Origin: Mycocentrospora acerina
Taxonomy: Eukaryota; Ascomycota; Dothideomycetes; Pleosporales
Direction of reading: 5' to 3'
DNA length: 64,000 nt
Assembly (NCBI GenBank): GCA_022701365.1
Contig: JAKUHH010000201.1
Coordinates: 1,240,001 to 1,304,000, forward strand
Shown here: positions 45,649 to 59,317 of the stretch, in pieces
Layout: every line of letters starts with the position of its first letter
Numbering within the stretch: the first letter of the stretch is position 1
Notes under the pieces: model-generated
Seen by the model: only the letters and a program-made list of their open reading frames with translations
What the model was told of the DNA's origin: nothing
The model's database searches: none
Translations under genes and position numbers: made by a program

Positions 45649-48600
45649 TCAAAGGTTAAGGCCTTTCTGAATGAGTTTACCTAATGTAGCACCCTCGAGT
45701 GAAAGTCAGTGATGTATCCTGAAGTTTGCGCGAAAGAATCAACTTACATGATCGCCCTTCATCATTGTGAAATGATTACCGCCCATGACTGCATACTCAA
45801 AGTTCTCCTTGGGAACGAGTTGACCCCAACCGCAGTCGTCAAACACTGTGCGGTTGTTGAGGAGCCATTTCATGGGAGCTGGGTCCTCTCCCTCGCCTGG
45901 AGGAGGACGAGGATCTTCGGGGTTGGGGCACACACCATCTGTGCACCAAATGGCGAGAACAGGTGGCGCGATCTTGGGGTCCATGGGGATCGGGTCATAG
46001 TCCTTGAGGTTTTGAATGGCAGAGGCAAAATGGGGCAACAGCCATGATGGAGTACCGCCTGGCTTGCCAGTACCGAGGAGACCAATTTGATCGAAGAAGA
46101 TGTGAAGCCTAGCAGGGAGAGGGTCGAGGGCGACGGGGCAGGGAGCGTCTATAAGGACAAGATTTTCAACCTTGTCTCCCGAGTTGACGAGGAGGCGAGC
46201 AACTTCATAAGCCATAACTCCACCAGCAGACCACCCACCAACAAGGTAAGGACCAGCAGGCTGGCGGCGCTTGATCTCTTGTAGGTAGAGCTGAGCGACA
46301 CCTTCAACACCGCATGTCCACTTCTCGGGGCACTTCATGAATGGACAGTTGAGTCCATACACAGCCATATCGCGAGAAATGTTTGGGATGGAAATGTAGG
46401 AAGTCGCACTACCTGAGCCATCAGGAACCAAGAAAAACTTTTTACTAGCGACCTTTGGATTACCCTGGAGGAGGACCGAGCTCGAAGGAGGGAGGTTGGA
46501 GACATCGACAACCTTGGTAAGTCTCTTGTTGACTTCAGCGAGTTGAGGAGCTTTGGAGGGAGTCTTAACAAATGTCTGGGTCTTGACAACATTCTGGGGG
46601 CGCATTCCCAGAGCTGTCTCGATGTCTTTTATGGTCACATTGACAGTGAGAAAATCAGCTGGGAGATCCCTTCCAGTCTGTTCACGCATCGAGCCAAGAA
46701 TTGTCAAACTCATCAATGAGTCCATACCAATATCGGTCAGGTCAAGCTCATCGGTGATTTCGGAGACGTCAACACCCATCTCTTCAGCGACAAGCTTGCG
46801 AGCGAGACTAGCCTCGCCATCGACGGTCTGACCAACAATCTTGCTTTCAACATCATTGCCGGATTCGCTCGGAGCAGAGCTAGCTGGAGTACTGGCAGCA
46901 ATGGGAGAAGAGGGATCAGATGGCTCGTCTTCTGTATCGGAGATATCCTCTTCCATCACAGTAAGGCCGTTATCGAGCTGCGAAAAGAACCCCTTCAACT
47001 CTCCAACTGTAGCACAGTCGGTGAATAGAGATGAGGGAATCTCCATATCGAGTTCCTCTCGGAACCGGGCAGAGATGGTGAGGGAGAGTAGTGAATCGAC
47101 CCCCAGATTCTCAAAAGCAGCCTCTTCAACTAGCTCGGAGACATCTACCTCAGTCTCCTCAGCGAGCATCTTCATGACCTTCGAAACAAGACCGCTACTA
47201 CCGACGTTCTTCGGAGACTTTGCGGGTTTTGTAGTCTTGACAATGGGGGTTGCGACCTTGAAGGGAGCAGCCTTTGTAGCCTTTTCAGCTTTCGCAGGGG
47301 CCTTCACAGGGAGTGCTTTCACAGGGATAGCCCCAATGATTGCCTTAGGGGTGGAACTGGTCTTAGCTCCAACAGGAGGCATCATAATGTTGAGCGCGCG
47401 ACGAGGAATATTCTGAAACTTCAGGCCCATGACCATACCGATGATCTCCTCGCCTTCCAAGATATAGACATCGCCGACTGAGATATTTCCGGGCGCGGGT
47501 TGCATGCGCACATAGGAGCGATACTTCTTTTCTGGCGAGAGCTGCTTCGAAATCTTGATGGAGCCCCAGCCGTGTGAAATGTAGACCGAATTCTCTGAGT
47601 CAAGGTGGTCAGAAGCGTTGACGATGAAACCAGAGAGATGAGCCAAGCTATCGATCCAGTATGGTGAGCATAGGAACTCTCCGTCAGCAGCTGTGGTCTG
47701 GAACTGAACCTGAGCAGTCGCCTCAGTCTGCTTGCCGTCCAGAATAACCTCCTCCATGCCGCGGTAATTGTCGGCGTAAGTGACGAGAGCCTTGAATAGC
47801 TTGTAGGCCATACCGCGGAGGATCTTGTGGGCCTCGCCTGTTTGGAGCTTTTGAGACAAGATGTTTATCTGACTTTGAACCATGTATTGTACTCGACCCC
47901 AATCTTCCTTCCAGGCATTGACGTCCTCATATTTCACAAGACCAGTGGCATGCTCAGCGAGGATCTTAGAGCCATCAGCTGTAACCGTTCGGTACTTGAG
48001 TGTCACCTGGTTGGTTTCGAGGTCTGCTGTAGCCTCAATCTGCAGGTGTTGGCCACTGACTGGGGCTGGGTTCGCGGGAATCAGAGGCTTTGTAACTTCC
48101 ATAGCACAAACATTGAGACCAGGGGTAGCCATGTTGGGGCGTAGTTGTCGGTACAGATAGTCGGCTACGGTCATTGCCTGATCGGCATAGAGCGACGAAG
48201 GAGTGAGCGGCGTTCCATTCACTTGGTGACCGGAAATAGTGGCCTTTAGTTTCGGGTCGGACAGATCTGACTGGACTACGACAGTACCAGAGTTGGCATG
48301 AAGCTCCTCCTGTACAATCTTATGGCAAGATGTGGTCGAGAGCTTAGACACTACCTCCACAGGAGCCGCCTCAATCGCTAATGGCTGAGCAACCTTAGGA
48401 GCCTCACCTTTGGTGAGAGTCCAGTTGTTGTGGTAATCGAGCCAATACTTCTTGTTGTCGAAACTGTACGTTGGCAATGTGTACATCTCGTGCGCACTAT
48501 CGAACAACCTGTGATATTCATTGAAGTCGAAGTAAACGCCAGCAAGAAAAAGGGTAGTGATGCTAGATGAAAGGGTCTTCCAGGGATCTTCATTGCGGCG

Positions 48601-51600
48601 CAGTGACCCGACAGTATGAGGAACTCCACCTAGCGTAGACTTCACCATGCTGCTGCAAACAGGATGAGCACCAATCTCGAGCCAAGCAGTTTTCTCGTCA
48701 AAGAGCTTTTCTTCCTTGGCAGTGGCGAGCGCAGTCAAAAAGTTGACAGTCTCGCGGGCGTGGCGAGCAAGGTACTCAGGACCGATGATGCCAGCTTCTC
48801 GAATGACCTGTCCAGTAAGGGGAGACATGACAGGCACCTCAGGCTTGCTGAAAACGACCGAGGCTGCGACAGCCTTGAATCTCTCTAATATAGGGTCGAC
48901 CTGAGCGGAGTGGAAGGCAAAAGGTACGTTAAGCTTCGTGGCTTTGAAGCCCTTGGAGGAGAGAAGTTCGCTGGCAGCAGTGACCACCTGAACGGTTCCA
49001 CAGAGTACGGTCTCTTCAGGGCCATTCATGCAAGCAATCTCAGTCATATTGTCACCAAGGGCCACCTTAATGGACTCGGCGCTACCCTTGACAGCAAGCA
49101 TGCCGTGAGAATTGGCCGTACATTCTTGCTCCAAGATCTCGGCACGGCGGCCAACCAGAAGGACCATATCGCTAGCTGAAATGACACCAGCCACGTGGAG
49201 AGCAGCGTACTCGCCAAGGCTATGGCCAATGACAGCAGTGGGTTTGACGCCCCAAGATGCCCACATGCGCGCCAGAGCGACCTGAATACAAGCCATACCC
49301 AGCTGCACAACAACAGGTGATAGTGAAGCCACATCCGTGCCGGTCAGTAAGGGAAGGAACGATGGAAGTAAATGCAGACGGGCGACATTGTCAAGCTGAT
49401 CAATATCAGCCTTGAAAGAGCTCAATTCTTCATATAACTTCTGGCCAAGGCCTGTGTATTGAGAGCCTTGCCCAGTAAACGTAAAGGCAGTCTTGGTTGA
49501 AACCATAGGGAGAGGACTGTACGAGTCCTTCAGCTGAGCTTGGAGTGTGTCATGCACCTTGGCAATATCAGAAACGCAAAAAGCAATACGGTAGTTGTGC
49601 TGAATGCGACGAGCTGTGGTAGTGTATGCCAGGCTAGGTAGAGTCGTATCTGGGTTCTCCTTTAGAAATTGCATGAGATTGCTGATGTTTCTCTTAAGGG
49701 AGGCAATAGACCTAGCCGTAACTGTGATCATATGCATTGTGCGGGGGTCCACAGCCTTGGGAGCCTCACGTAGCGGACCATCTTCGAGGATGATGGCGGT
49801 GTTGCCACCAGCGGCCGAAAAATTGTTCAAAAAAACCTTGCGCTTCTCAGCACCGTTGCGAGGGAAATCGACCTGCTTAGTCTCAATATGGACGTTGCGC
49901 TGAAGTAGGTCCTTAGGGAAGGTTTTGTTCATCACACCCTTAATACCGACGTTGGCAGGGATGGCATTGTTCTTCAGCATCATCAAGACCTTGACCAGTG
50001 AGTTGATACCAGAAGCAGCTTCACCATGACCGATATTGGCCTTAATGGCACCAAGGTGAAGAGTTTGATCCGGACGACGCTGGCGGTGACGAGGAGCGAA
50101 AGAGTTGGTGACAGAAGTCATTTCAATTCCATCGCCGGCCTGCGTGCCAGTGCCGTGCATCTCGACATATCTGATGTCGTGAGCGTCGACACCAGCATTA
50201 GCAAGAACTTTTTTATATAGAAACTCCTGAGCGCCAGCGTGGGGGTGAGTAATCGATACAGCTTCGGCACTGTGGTTGGTTGCCGCACCCAGAATACAGG
50301 CTAGGATGTTGTCCTTGTCTGCAATAGCGTCCTCGTAGCGCTTAAGAACAACTGTGCCACAACCATCTCCTCGGCAGTAACCGTCTGCATCGTTGTCGTA
50401 CGTCTTGCAGCTACCTGTCTTCGACAAGAACTGACCCTTGCTCAGACCGGAGAAAATGTCGGGGTTGGTAAGCACATTAAGACCTCCGGCACAGGCGGTG
50501 TCGCAGTCTCCAGCCCAAAGGGAAGTGCAGGCCAGCTGAATAGCTGCAAGTGACGACGAACAGGCAGTGTCAATGCTGTAGGACGGTCCAGAGAACTTGA
50601 AGTAATAGTTGATGCGCCCAGGCGCAAACGCCCGGACGCCACCAGTGATAAAGTAGGTGTCAATGTTCTCTGCAGCATTAATCTCACGCCAATCGTCTGA
50701 GGTTTGGCCGTAAAAGGTGCCCACGCGGTTCAGCTTGGTTGAGGGCGTACGGTTAGGCACATATCCTGACATTTCCAAAGCCTCGTAGGCGGTGGTAAGC
50801 GCCAAACGACCCATAGGATCAGTCTGAGCAGCCTCACGAGGTGACATGTTGAAGAAGCGGGGATCGAATAGACCAGGCTCGTCAATGAAGCAGCCGAAGG
50901 GGGTGTGACTCTTGTTTTTACCCTTTCCAGTTGGGTCGCAGTGGGCTTTCGCGTCGAATCGATCTGCTGGGACTTCGCGATGGACATCAAGGCCCTTCTC
51001 GAGCAATTCCCAGAGAGCCTCAGGACTTGCAGCACCGGGGAAACGTCCTGACATGCCGACGATGGCAATCTTGTCATTCTGGGTTCGGCCGCCTGAAGCA
51101 GCGCTCTTTACGACCCATGTAGTGTGGTCGCGGACAGTGATAGAAGACTGACCGCCAGCCTTCAAAGCTGATGCAAGGCTATTGGCAACGTTGGTGACAC
51201 CGATGGCGGATACCATGCACTCAGCGCTGTTGGCGGCGGTCACTTGGGAAACGACCTCCTCGAGAAGATTGTCCCATCGTACTGGTTGGAGCAGAATCTC
51301 GCTTAAAGCGATCTTCATCAACCCAAGCGTGCTAGTCGCGGTCTGGCATTCGCCACTTGTCGCCGAGTGAATCAGGGCAAGTGGGCGAAACTGCTCTAGA
51401 TGTCGCACCGCCTGACTATCCAGAATTCGCTCAATGTCGGCCTGGGTATGGATGTGGGGAGCATGGTACGGCGCATAAACCGGGATGGGAACTCGAGTAT
51501 TTCCCTTGAAAACATCGCTTTCCTGAAATAGGCGTTTCGTCGTGGCTGGTGGACCGCTGATAGTCAGAGCCATGACGCTAACCGCGCTAACGTAGGCCTG

Positions 51601-52242
51601 GGCCGAAACAGGTATCCGTTGTTCGTCGTGAAACGCGGCGAGGGCGCTCTTAGCGGCATTCTCATTTACTCCAGTTACAATAGTCGACCAGCTCTGCTTT
51701 GAATTGCGAGCTTGGTCGAGGACGTCCTTGGCTGCTCCAACAACAGTGCCCACACGGAACGCAATTCTGACCGCCTCAGTTGCAAGGGGCAGAAGTTCGC
51801 TCAATGATCGTGCGGATGCAACAACAGATCCTGCAATGAGGCCAGTGCAAAGACCGAGCACTCTTGTGTTTGCTGGATTTGGTAGCTCTGATGGAGTCTC
51901 TGAGTAGTATCTAGATTTTTCAAAGTTAGCAATGGCTTAGGGTTCCACTTAGCAAGCGACATACCCAATGTAATGTGCCAGTTGTGCAATGGTAACCATA
52001 CAGCTTTCAAGCTGTGGAACCTTCAGTCCTTTGCTGTAGTATGTCTCGGCCAGATCCCATGTAGTCAAAAAATCGGGAATCTGGTCTCGCTGGGCGCGTG
52101 GCAGTGTTTGAGCTTCCTCGCGGATGACAACGCTAATTCTGTCTAGGAAGGTTGTGAGGGCAGAGTTGTTCTTCCATGTAGCTGCCTTTCGCAAGAGCGG
52201 GTACTGGTCGGCAGTCTGATCGCCGAAGATGAGGAGGTTCAT
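45649..52242 (-). CDS. PKS1: Non-reducing polyketide synthase for DHN melanin
   Basis: Builds 1,3,6,8-tetrahydroxynaphthalene, the first DHN-melanin intermediate. Exons 52242-51965, 51910-45748 and 45693-45649, 2,161 residues; both introns are 54 nt. Domain order and active residues: SAT with C114 (GLCTG) and APYHAPH; KS with C543 (DTACSSS) and later HGTGT; AT with S990 (GHSLGEY); PT with H1321 (SGHQVNGTPLTP) and D1513 (YWIDSLAHLSG); ACP1 S1699 (LGVDSL); ACP2 S1824 (IGMDSL); TE with S1987 (GGWSAGG), D2014 and H2139 (GGNHFTM). All key residues are present. Domain set, twin ACPs and length match melanin PKSs such as Colletotrichum PKS1 and Alternaria/Cochliobolus orthologues. The last exon encodes only 14 residues (GATLGKLIQKGLNL). 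The CMR1 neighbour supports the melanin assignment over other naphthopyrone enzymes. Confidence 0.96.
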
Positions 52243-52474
52243 GTTGGCGAGTGTATGATATAAATTACTGGAAAGAGTAGCAGCTGATTCGAGATTAAGA
52301 CAACGTCGATAGACTTTGAATGAGTAGAGAGATATCAGGGAAGGAGTTGCCCTGTGACAGCTGTGATGTTAAGGCCGTCTAAGCAAAAGTTGCTAGTTAT
52401 TGTGGTCTAAATAGTTCAAGAGAGGGGACGAGGAAGGTTGAGGTTGATCGATTCTCGGGGGAGTGGTGATCTTT

Positions 52475-52481
52475 CTATATA
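52475..52481 (-). promoter_or_regulatory. TATA-box candidate for the PKS
   Basis: TATATAG on the minus strand, about 235 bp upstream of the PKS ATG, a plausible core-promoter distance. A second AT-rich stretch (ATTTATATCATAC) lies closer to the ATG. Confidence 0.35.
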
Positions 52482-53320
52482 TCTGCGTGATTCAAGATGA
52501 CTGGCGGTGCCCACCAAAACCTGAGGACAAGCTAGCCTGAATCGCGTGATGACAAGCAGAGTGCGTACCGGATCCGTGACAGCATGGATAACGGAGCCCG
52601 TGTACTGCTAAACGATGTACTGCAGCAGCATATTGGGGTGAGAACTAAAGTGGGTCCTGGTCTATCTCCAGTTTCTGATCGGTACCACCATGATCCCGAA
52701 GACTGATGGCGTGCAAGGACCGGGTGCACCTCCGAATAAGATGACATGACTATTCATAGATGGCGTATTCAATCCAGCCACTGGAATCTACGTCACAGAT
52801 GACAATAGACATGAGACGTGGATACTTCAGTGTCAGAGTCCTGTCTCAACTCGGGTCCCCTCTCAGTAAGCCGGGGAAGACAGGGAACCCGTATGCTATT
52901 TCTTTCAATTACAGAATCAAGGACTCGAACACATGTGTGGATCATTGCACGCTGATGAGTCGAACAACAGAGTAGTCGACTTGGTTGTGATATTTGTGGA
53001 TATTATATCATCCAGGATCGTGTACGCCGTAGCGGAACAACTTCCCCCCGGGTCAAAGATACTCGGTACGAATTCCCATATGGCTTCTGCTTAGGACTGG
53101 AACTTCATTTAGTGGCCGTACGATGTCTAATCCCAAGAAAGTTCCGATACAGAAGGCTTTCAAATGAGGGATCACTAATTCACGGCCGATAGCATCTACT
53201 GGTCTTGTAGGTCTGCCAGTGGGCGAATATCCTGACAAGACTTTGCGGACGTACTACCAAGCTTCTTGGAGACACCGTTCGGAGTTTGAGCTTATCATAG
53301 ACTACAGCCTACATGATATC

Positions 53321-53340
53321 GGACTCGAGTACTCGAGTCC
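53321..53340. repeat. Perfect 20-bp palindrome
   Basis: Each 10-bp arm (GGACTCGAGT / ACTCGAGTCC) is the exact reverse complement of the other, with no spacer. It lies about 1.1 kb upstream of the PKS start codon. It could be a dimeric factor site, a hairpin or chance. Confidence 0.9.
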
Positions 53341-55930
53341 CAAGTAGTGAATGCCACTCTTGGTGCGGCTGGCGTGATCTGGCTTAGTTTATGACCTATT
53401 CTGAGTAGCTTACGATGGAAATAAACGAAAGCGTTTCTAGTTTCGGATCACTGACAAACATCTCTCCGTTTGATGATAGCCATGACTAGGACGTCTAGAT
53501 AGCATGGTCGCAAAAGAATTGTCAGTGTCTAGAAAACCGTAAGGTTTGACAGAAAATGGACAAGAGAATTCGATGCTTGCCCGAGACATCGTAGGAGAGT
53601 ATTGAATGGCTGAAGGATCATCGTCCTAGATATTATTATTAGCCATAACTGGTTGCGGCTTTCCCCCATTGTCCGGCTGTGAGCGCCTATCCAAACGCAT
53701 ACATGAGAGCAGAACAACCGAGGAGGCTGACTAGGGCACCTTGAGGTAAGCTTATTGTCGACAAGCCTGCCCCTTGCCTGTTTGTAGGAGGCTTTGGCCA
53801 GCAGATCGCGACTCAAAACTCAAACAAGCGATTTGGAGCTCGGACGATTGTGGCGGCCGTAAGGGAAACATGCCGAGTCGTGACACATCCACAACCAGCA
53901 CCCTCTAACCTTATTTGCAAATACAGCCATATTGCTGTCTTTGCGATGTTCACAGCTTTGTGGTTATTTTGATGCGATTCTGGCAACGAAAGTCGTGGGC
54001 GAGTTAATTCTCATGATGATGTGACGTTCGGGGTTGCGGAGCCGAAGTTGATAATCTTGCACGTGCGGACCTGATCTGCGTGTCCACCCCTGTATCTCGA
54101 AGCCCTAAACGCTTGAGCCTCGTTTCGTAACAGATCTCGCACGACAGTGGACACTCTTGATGAAAACGCTCGAAACAACTTCATATTTGGTGATGGTTTC
54201 TGTAGATGTTCTGGATATTAAAACATGAAACCTCGATTCACATGGAGGCTATTCTTCGGAAACAAATCGGTAGCGACTTTGCTGGTCGCGTCCACAAGTA
54301 TTGCGCCAGAGATGAGTCGAATTATCATTTACTGCGTACACAATTGCGAGTTAAATCCGGGAATTGGGTGGAAGCTTATTCCAGCCAACATTCTGAGCTT
54401 ATCAGTGAATACAACAAATGTTTAAGAAAAGGCTCATATGCTGGTTTGAGCTAATATTCGTTTGTACTGAACGTGCGCATTTTTTTGTTGTCTGGGCGAG
54501 ACTCAATTATACATTTTTCGTAAGCTTCGACTATACGTCACTCGCTATAAACAGCACCGAGAGAATACCTAGTTCTACAAATGCACAGGTCGTCCTCCAA
54601 CATAGTCAGCCACCTTGTGTACGCCTCTTGGATCTGTTAAATGGGTTGACAATCTATACTTACAGTACATACACGCAGCTCTAATATTTTTAATTATGGA
54701 GCAAGTCATCGGTGTAAGGTTGCGAGATCAACCTCCTGTCGCCAACGTCAATTTCTGAAATTAGATCTGCACTACCAACGAACTAACCTGACCAGTGTGC
54801 AGATACGAAACGGGTAGGAAGATAATCAGCCAGTTGAATATCTAGATTCCAACAGGCTGAGCCGTATCTTTGGTCCTAGCTCTGTTCGTTGATAATTAGT
54901 GCCACACTCTTAAGTTGATCTAACGGCTGATTTCACCTCGGCGAAAAACAACCATAGGCTCCAAGTTTGATTGTATCTATGACTGCAACGCCCATTAAGC
55001 CACTGCCAGCTATGTTGACATGCTGATGGGATTAAATTGTTCGCAGCAGTAAAGTGCGAACAATCCAACACATCCACATCTACAAGTGTCATAAATTGGG
55101 TCTCTTACCAGTGGTTGTCCAGATGTTGAGAAGCAAGCCCTCGCCAATTTACAAAGTGTTCAGCTACGATTACCTCAAATCCATTAACTCACATACTACT
55201 TGTGAAAAGTTCTAACACACAAGTCCATGGCTGAATTTCCACGTGGTTTCTCACAGTAGTAGCCCATTGTCGTTACCTGTGTACGGGATATTACAATTAA
55301 AAAATCTAGTGCGGCACAGACAATTGTCACATTTCGGTGATGTCTACGACTTAATCTTGGCGCCTCTTGGCGCGGCGTCTTAAGCCGAATCATCTACTCC
55401 CCGTAAATCATTACCTGCTTTTTCCCGACAAAGGTGGCGTCTAGAGCTTGATCAACCATTTATCAGTCCAGACCATCACTCCAGTCTCTTGATGTTTTTC
55501 TGACTGGTTATTCATCGCCCTGGTTCACTGTATAGAAGCCCTACAGCTCAATTTCGTGCCTCGCTATACATGTTCCCGGATCCACGCAATGAGAGTCATG
55601 ATTTTACAGTGCAAAGGCTTGCACATGCGCAGTTTTTAGATTGTGCTTCTTTCAAATACTGAGAGAGTGTATTTTCGGATTTTGGTCTATGACGCCATCA
55701 TAAGTTTGACGAGATTATGTCGTGCATAGGCTTATCGAGCCGAAATCGTCGGATCGATCTCCGTTCACAGGCTGAGTCCTGGGGCTGAATAGCCCGAAGT
55801 GTCAAAAGTGTATCTCCAGGGCGTTTGCTTCGTAAGGTGGAGACAAGTTCCGTTGAATCGATCTGTCCGCAGCCCAAAATTCTCCACAATCGAAGTTCCC
55901 CACTTTGATCATCAACGTTCCACAACACAT

Positions 55931-55948
55931 ATACCGGGATCCCGGTAT
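55931..55948. repeat. Perfect 18-bp palindrome containing CCG-N6-CGG
   Basis: Arms ATACCGGGA / TCCCGGTAT match perfectly. The core is an everted CCG-N6-CGG pair, the triplet type recognised by dimeric Zn2Cys6 factors. Whether Cmr1 binds it is unknown. Confidence 0.85.
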
Positions 55949-58900
55949 TTTGAATATAAATACTATATACAAACCTTGTTAAGTCCGGGTGTAAATGAAA
56001 TTCAAGGATCAAACCCGGCACCCTGTTCGCGACCATGCAGTACACTTGGGAGCTGGGTCCTTAGGGACTGGCTTGCAGAAACTCGCGCAGTTCGTTCGCA
56101 AGGTCTAATTACAACAAATACTTTTGCCCGGTGCATATGTGCACTTGGAATTGAATTGCGAGCGGGTGTAGCATCCTGATGGCCCTGTTAACATAGGTGC
56201 AAGCTCCAGCACTGACCATTTGCGGCGTCAACGATATCTTCGGGTCATTGATCATGGACTAATTTCGACGTTTAAATACATCGTAAGCTTGCATGAACTG
56301 CGGGACATGGGAACCAGCAAGTATAGACTACGAAGTACCCTTGCTACAGCTCTGTCAAGGACGTCAGCACTTGTACACTCGGGTATTTTATGGCATATGA
56401 GCTTCCGGACATGATCCATTACAGCTTCGGATATCATCATTCCGTAGCAGTTTTCTTGGATTTGATGGCACTGGTCTAGGCGATGATTTTTAAGGTATAG
56501 CGTGTTAGATCTGATCTTACACTGCCTGTCTTGTTGAATGAAGCAAACTTGTCTACTTGGGTCTGAGAGAAGTGAGATCCTGTACCACTTGTACTATCGC
56601 AAATAAAACTGATTCTCGAACTACGTAAACCAAATGACGGAGGTCTCAGATCGTGCAACTTAACATTCCAACAATCTCTGCGTAGTTTTTTCGATGATGT
56701 TAATGTGAATTTATTATAAAGGACCCACTTTTTCATCGCAATTCCATATTAAATTGATTATGAGATAATAGGCTTTGACTTACATACACAATTTTATAAT
56801 CCAGTACATGTTTTTCAAGCAATATGTATTTTTCCACATACTGGGCTCCAACTTTGGCATTGAAGCACCAATTTGGAACATTCAACGCATGCAGGCGTCT
56901 CTCAATAACTGTATCAAACGTGTCAGTCTAAATGTACAATGTTCAGAACGAGAGTGTAATTCAATCACTACAGGGTCAAGGTTTTCGCTTTCGATGATAA
57001 GCTTCTTTTTTTGACAATGTAGTTGGTGGACCCTGGTTACGGGTAAAATTTTGAATGACGATGATATCGAACAAGGGTACGATGCACAGCTGATAACAGA
57101 TCGCATGTCGTTAGTTCCTGAACGTCTGGAAGTGCATAATGTACTGGTAAAACCGTAGTCTAGATTGTTCTATCCAGCTAGCAATGAGGGTCCCTTGATA
57201 CTCGTATCTTTGTCGCTTAAATATCTGTATCAACGATCGTTACGGTAAATTTTGAGATAAATTTACGATTACTCATGTAGCCGCCTTATGCTGTAATATT
57301 GGAATTGAACTCCAGATATTTTCTTCGACTTGCGATAGATGACGAGTATTCCGTTGGCGCCGCATAGGAAGGCCGAAGGGACATTTTTCTTCTTCGCCTT
57401 TGAACCCCTAGATCGCTCCTGAAATCTTCGTACATAGAAAGTTATATCCATTTGGTACAATTTCTGGAAAACTTGTTGCAAGATGCTGGCCAACCTTTGC
57501 CTCCTCCCCGCAAGCAAGTGATTAATAACGTGACATAAAATGACTTGTGATGTAAAAAAATGGAAGTAGCAAGATAAATAATAGAGTGTAATACATTGAC
57601 ATGAATTACTTTACCTCATATTGAGACACTCGCCGAACGTTGCCACAAAGAAGTAAGTATGAGACCGTTACTGCAGGTTGTAACTTGAGGCGCCTCTATT
57701 TTTTCCATAGAATATTTATTCTTGTAAGCGTGCAGTGAGTAAGATCTTGCGACCGGCGAGTATATGGCTGTGGCAGACGATTCTGTTAAAAACCATGGCT
57801 TCGGGAGGACATTATTTACATATGATTATCCAACGAAGGTGAGCCTGACTAAGTTAATACTACTGTTCCTGATTAGCCATACTATTTGACGGTTTACTAG
57901 TATTAAACGTCATCTGTCAAGGGTGTTGGATTGTGAAATTAGGCACATGTACCCTGATTCCTCACGACTATGATGAAATGAAAAGACCTCGTAAAGAAGT
58001 TATGCGAGAAGGGCAAACTCGAGATATGTTTGTATTACTAGTGTTTTGTAATGTTTCCGAAACTGCATATTTTAAATGGAAAAGCGGCGTAGGTTGATGG
58101 GATATTGTTAGAGCTGACTGACGCATTACACGCACATATGCATGGTCCCAGCAGACCCACTTAAACTGACAGTGCGGGCTCTTAAAGCCACACCAAAAAA
58201 TCCGACGGTACGTTATTTGTATGGATCCTAGTTGGAGATGTGCATTGTTTGTAGATTCGGCATCGATGCATGATCAAGATAACTGCAGCAGAAAGGGCTT
58301 TGTGCTTAGCGAAAGTGCAGGTCATCACAATTGGATCCTCCATGACATAGAAGCTGATCATGGCACATAGCCCAATCAATCAAGTACCCCGCTACCTAGT
58401 GATGCATGCAAAGTGTTGACATGGACCCTGAATTTCATTGAAGGCCTTTTCCTGTAGTCCTCTATAGAAGTATCAATCATTCACCACCTGTGGAAATATA
58501 CGACGGCGCACTCGGATTGATCTAAAACATCCTAATCAACCATTTGAACGAACTAAAATGGTTTTCTGATAACACCAAAATTGGAGAATGGCTTATGCTA
58601 CAAGGACGAGTTACAGTAAGCTGCACAGCCTACTTCGACGTATAGCGTGAAGAGTTAAACTCAACGCCTAGATAACTTCAACAATGGAGCCTAAAAATAA
58701 TCGTGAGATTGCTAAACGAAGCATCCAGTATCCTTTCGTGTAGGTCTAATAGATGTCCTTTTAAATCGATTACGTAGAACGTTCCGTCAAAAGTCCGTAG
58801 ACGATGACGCCGCTGATGCTTTCTGTGCGTGAACACAAATATCTTCATATCTCAGCAGATAACCTTTTCATAGTGGCTGACTGCAGTTTTTGTATTAGCA

Positions 58901-59212
58901 CACAAGGGCTATGTCACCATAGTAGGTAAATGATGGTACAGTTTCGTGAGACGAAGAAGTCTAATTCATGATAGGTGACGATCAAGGCACTATCCCTTTT
59001 CTACCCTCCAATCCTTGATCCTGCCTTGCGCGCCGCACAGCCACCAATAAGTCTCTACAGTAGTCCCGCATCATCAAGTCACTGCAAAGGCATCACAAAG
59101 ACGCTGTCATCTCGCGTGGAACAGGTCGAACTCCTTGCTCTTACCATGCAATCGCATGTCTATCGATGAGAACAAGGCCAGCTCATAAATGCCCTAAGTC
59201 AGCAGCATATCC

Positions 59213-59317
59213 GGAGGGGAACCGAAGCTCTAGTCTTACAAGACGTGTCCGCTCCGCCTGGTATCTGGTGGGGAAGTGATGCGCCTACGAAATATGTGGT
59301 GGCGTCGGTTCCTCCCC
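59213..59317. repeat. Imperfect inverted repeat in a GC-richer island
   Basis: GGAGGGGAACCGA at 59213-59225 faces TCGGTTCCTCCCC at 59305-59317, matching at 11 of 13 positions. The enclosed and following DNA (to about 59390) is noticeably GC-richer than its surroundings and includes a small hairpin (GGATTG...CAATCC, about 59332-59350). It may be a relic of a mobile element or a conserved control element. Confidence 0.5.

Noticed and set aside
55995..56040. tRNA-like B-box sequence (GGTTTGATCC) on the minus strand
   Set aside because: The T-stem does not pair and no acceptor or anticodon arm can be folded, so at best it is a decayed tRNA-derived repeat.
55698..56045. A 115-codon frame in the desert, the longest there on the minus strand
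   Set aside because: No motif or coherent exon extension; it spans the CCG palindrome and is likely chance.
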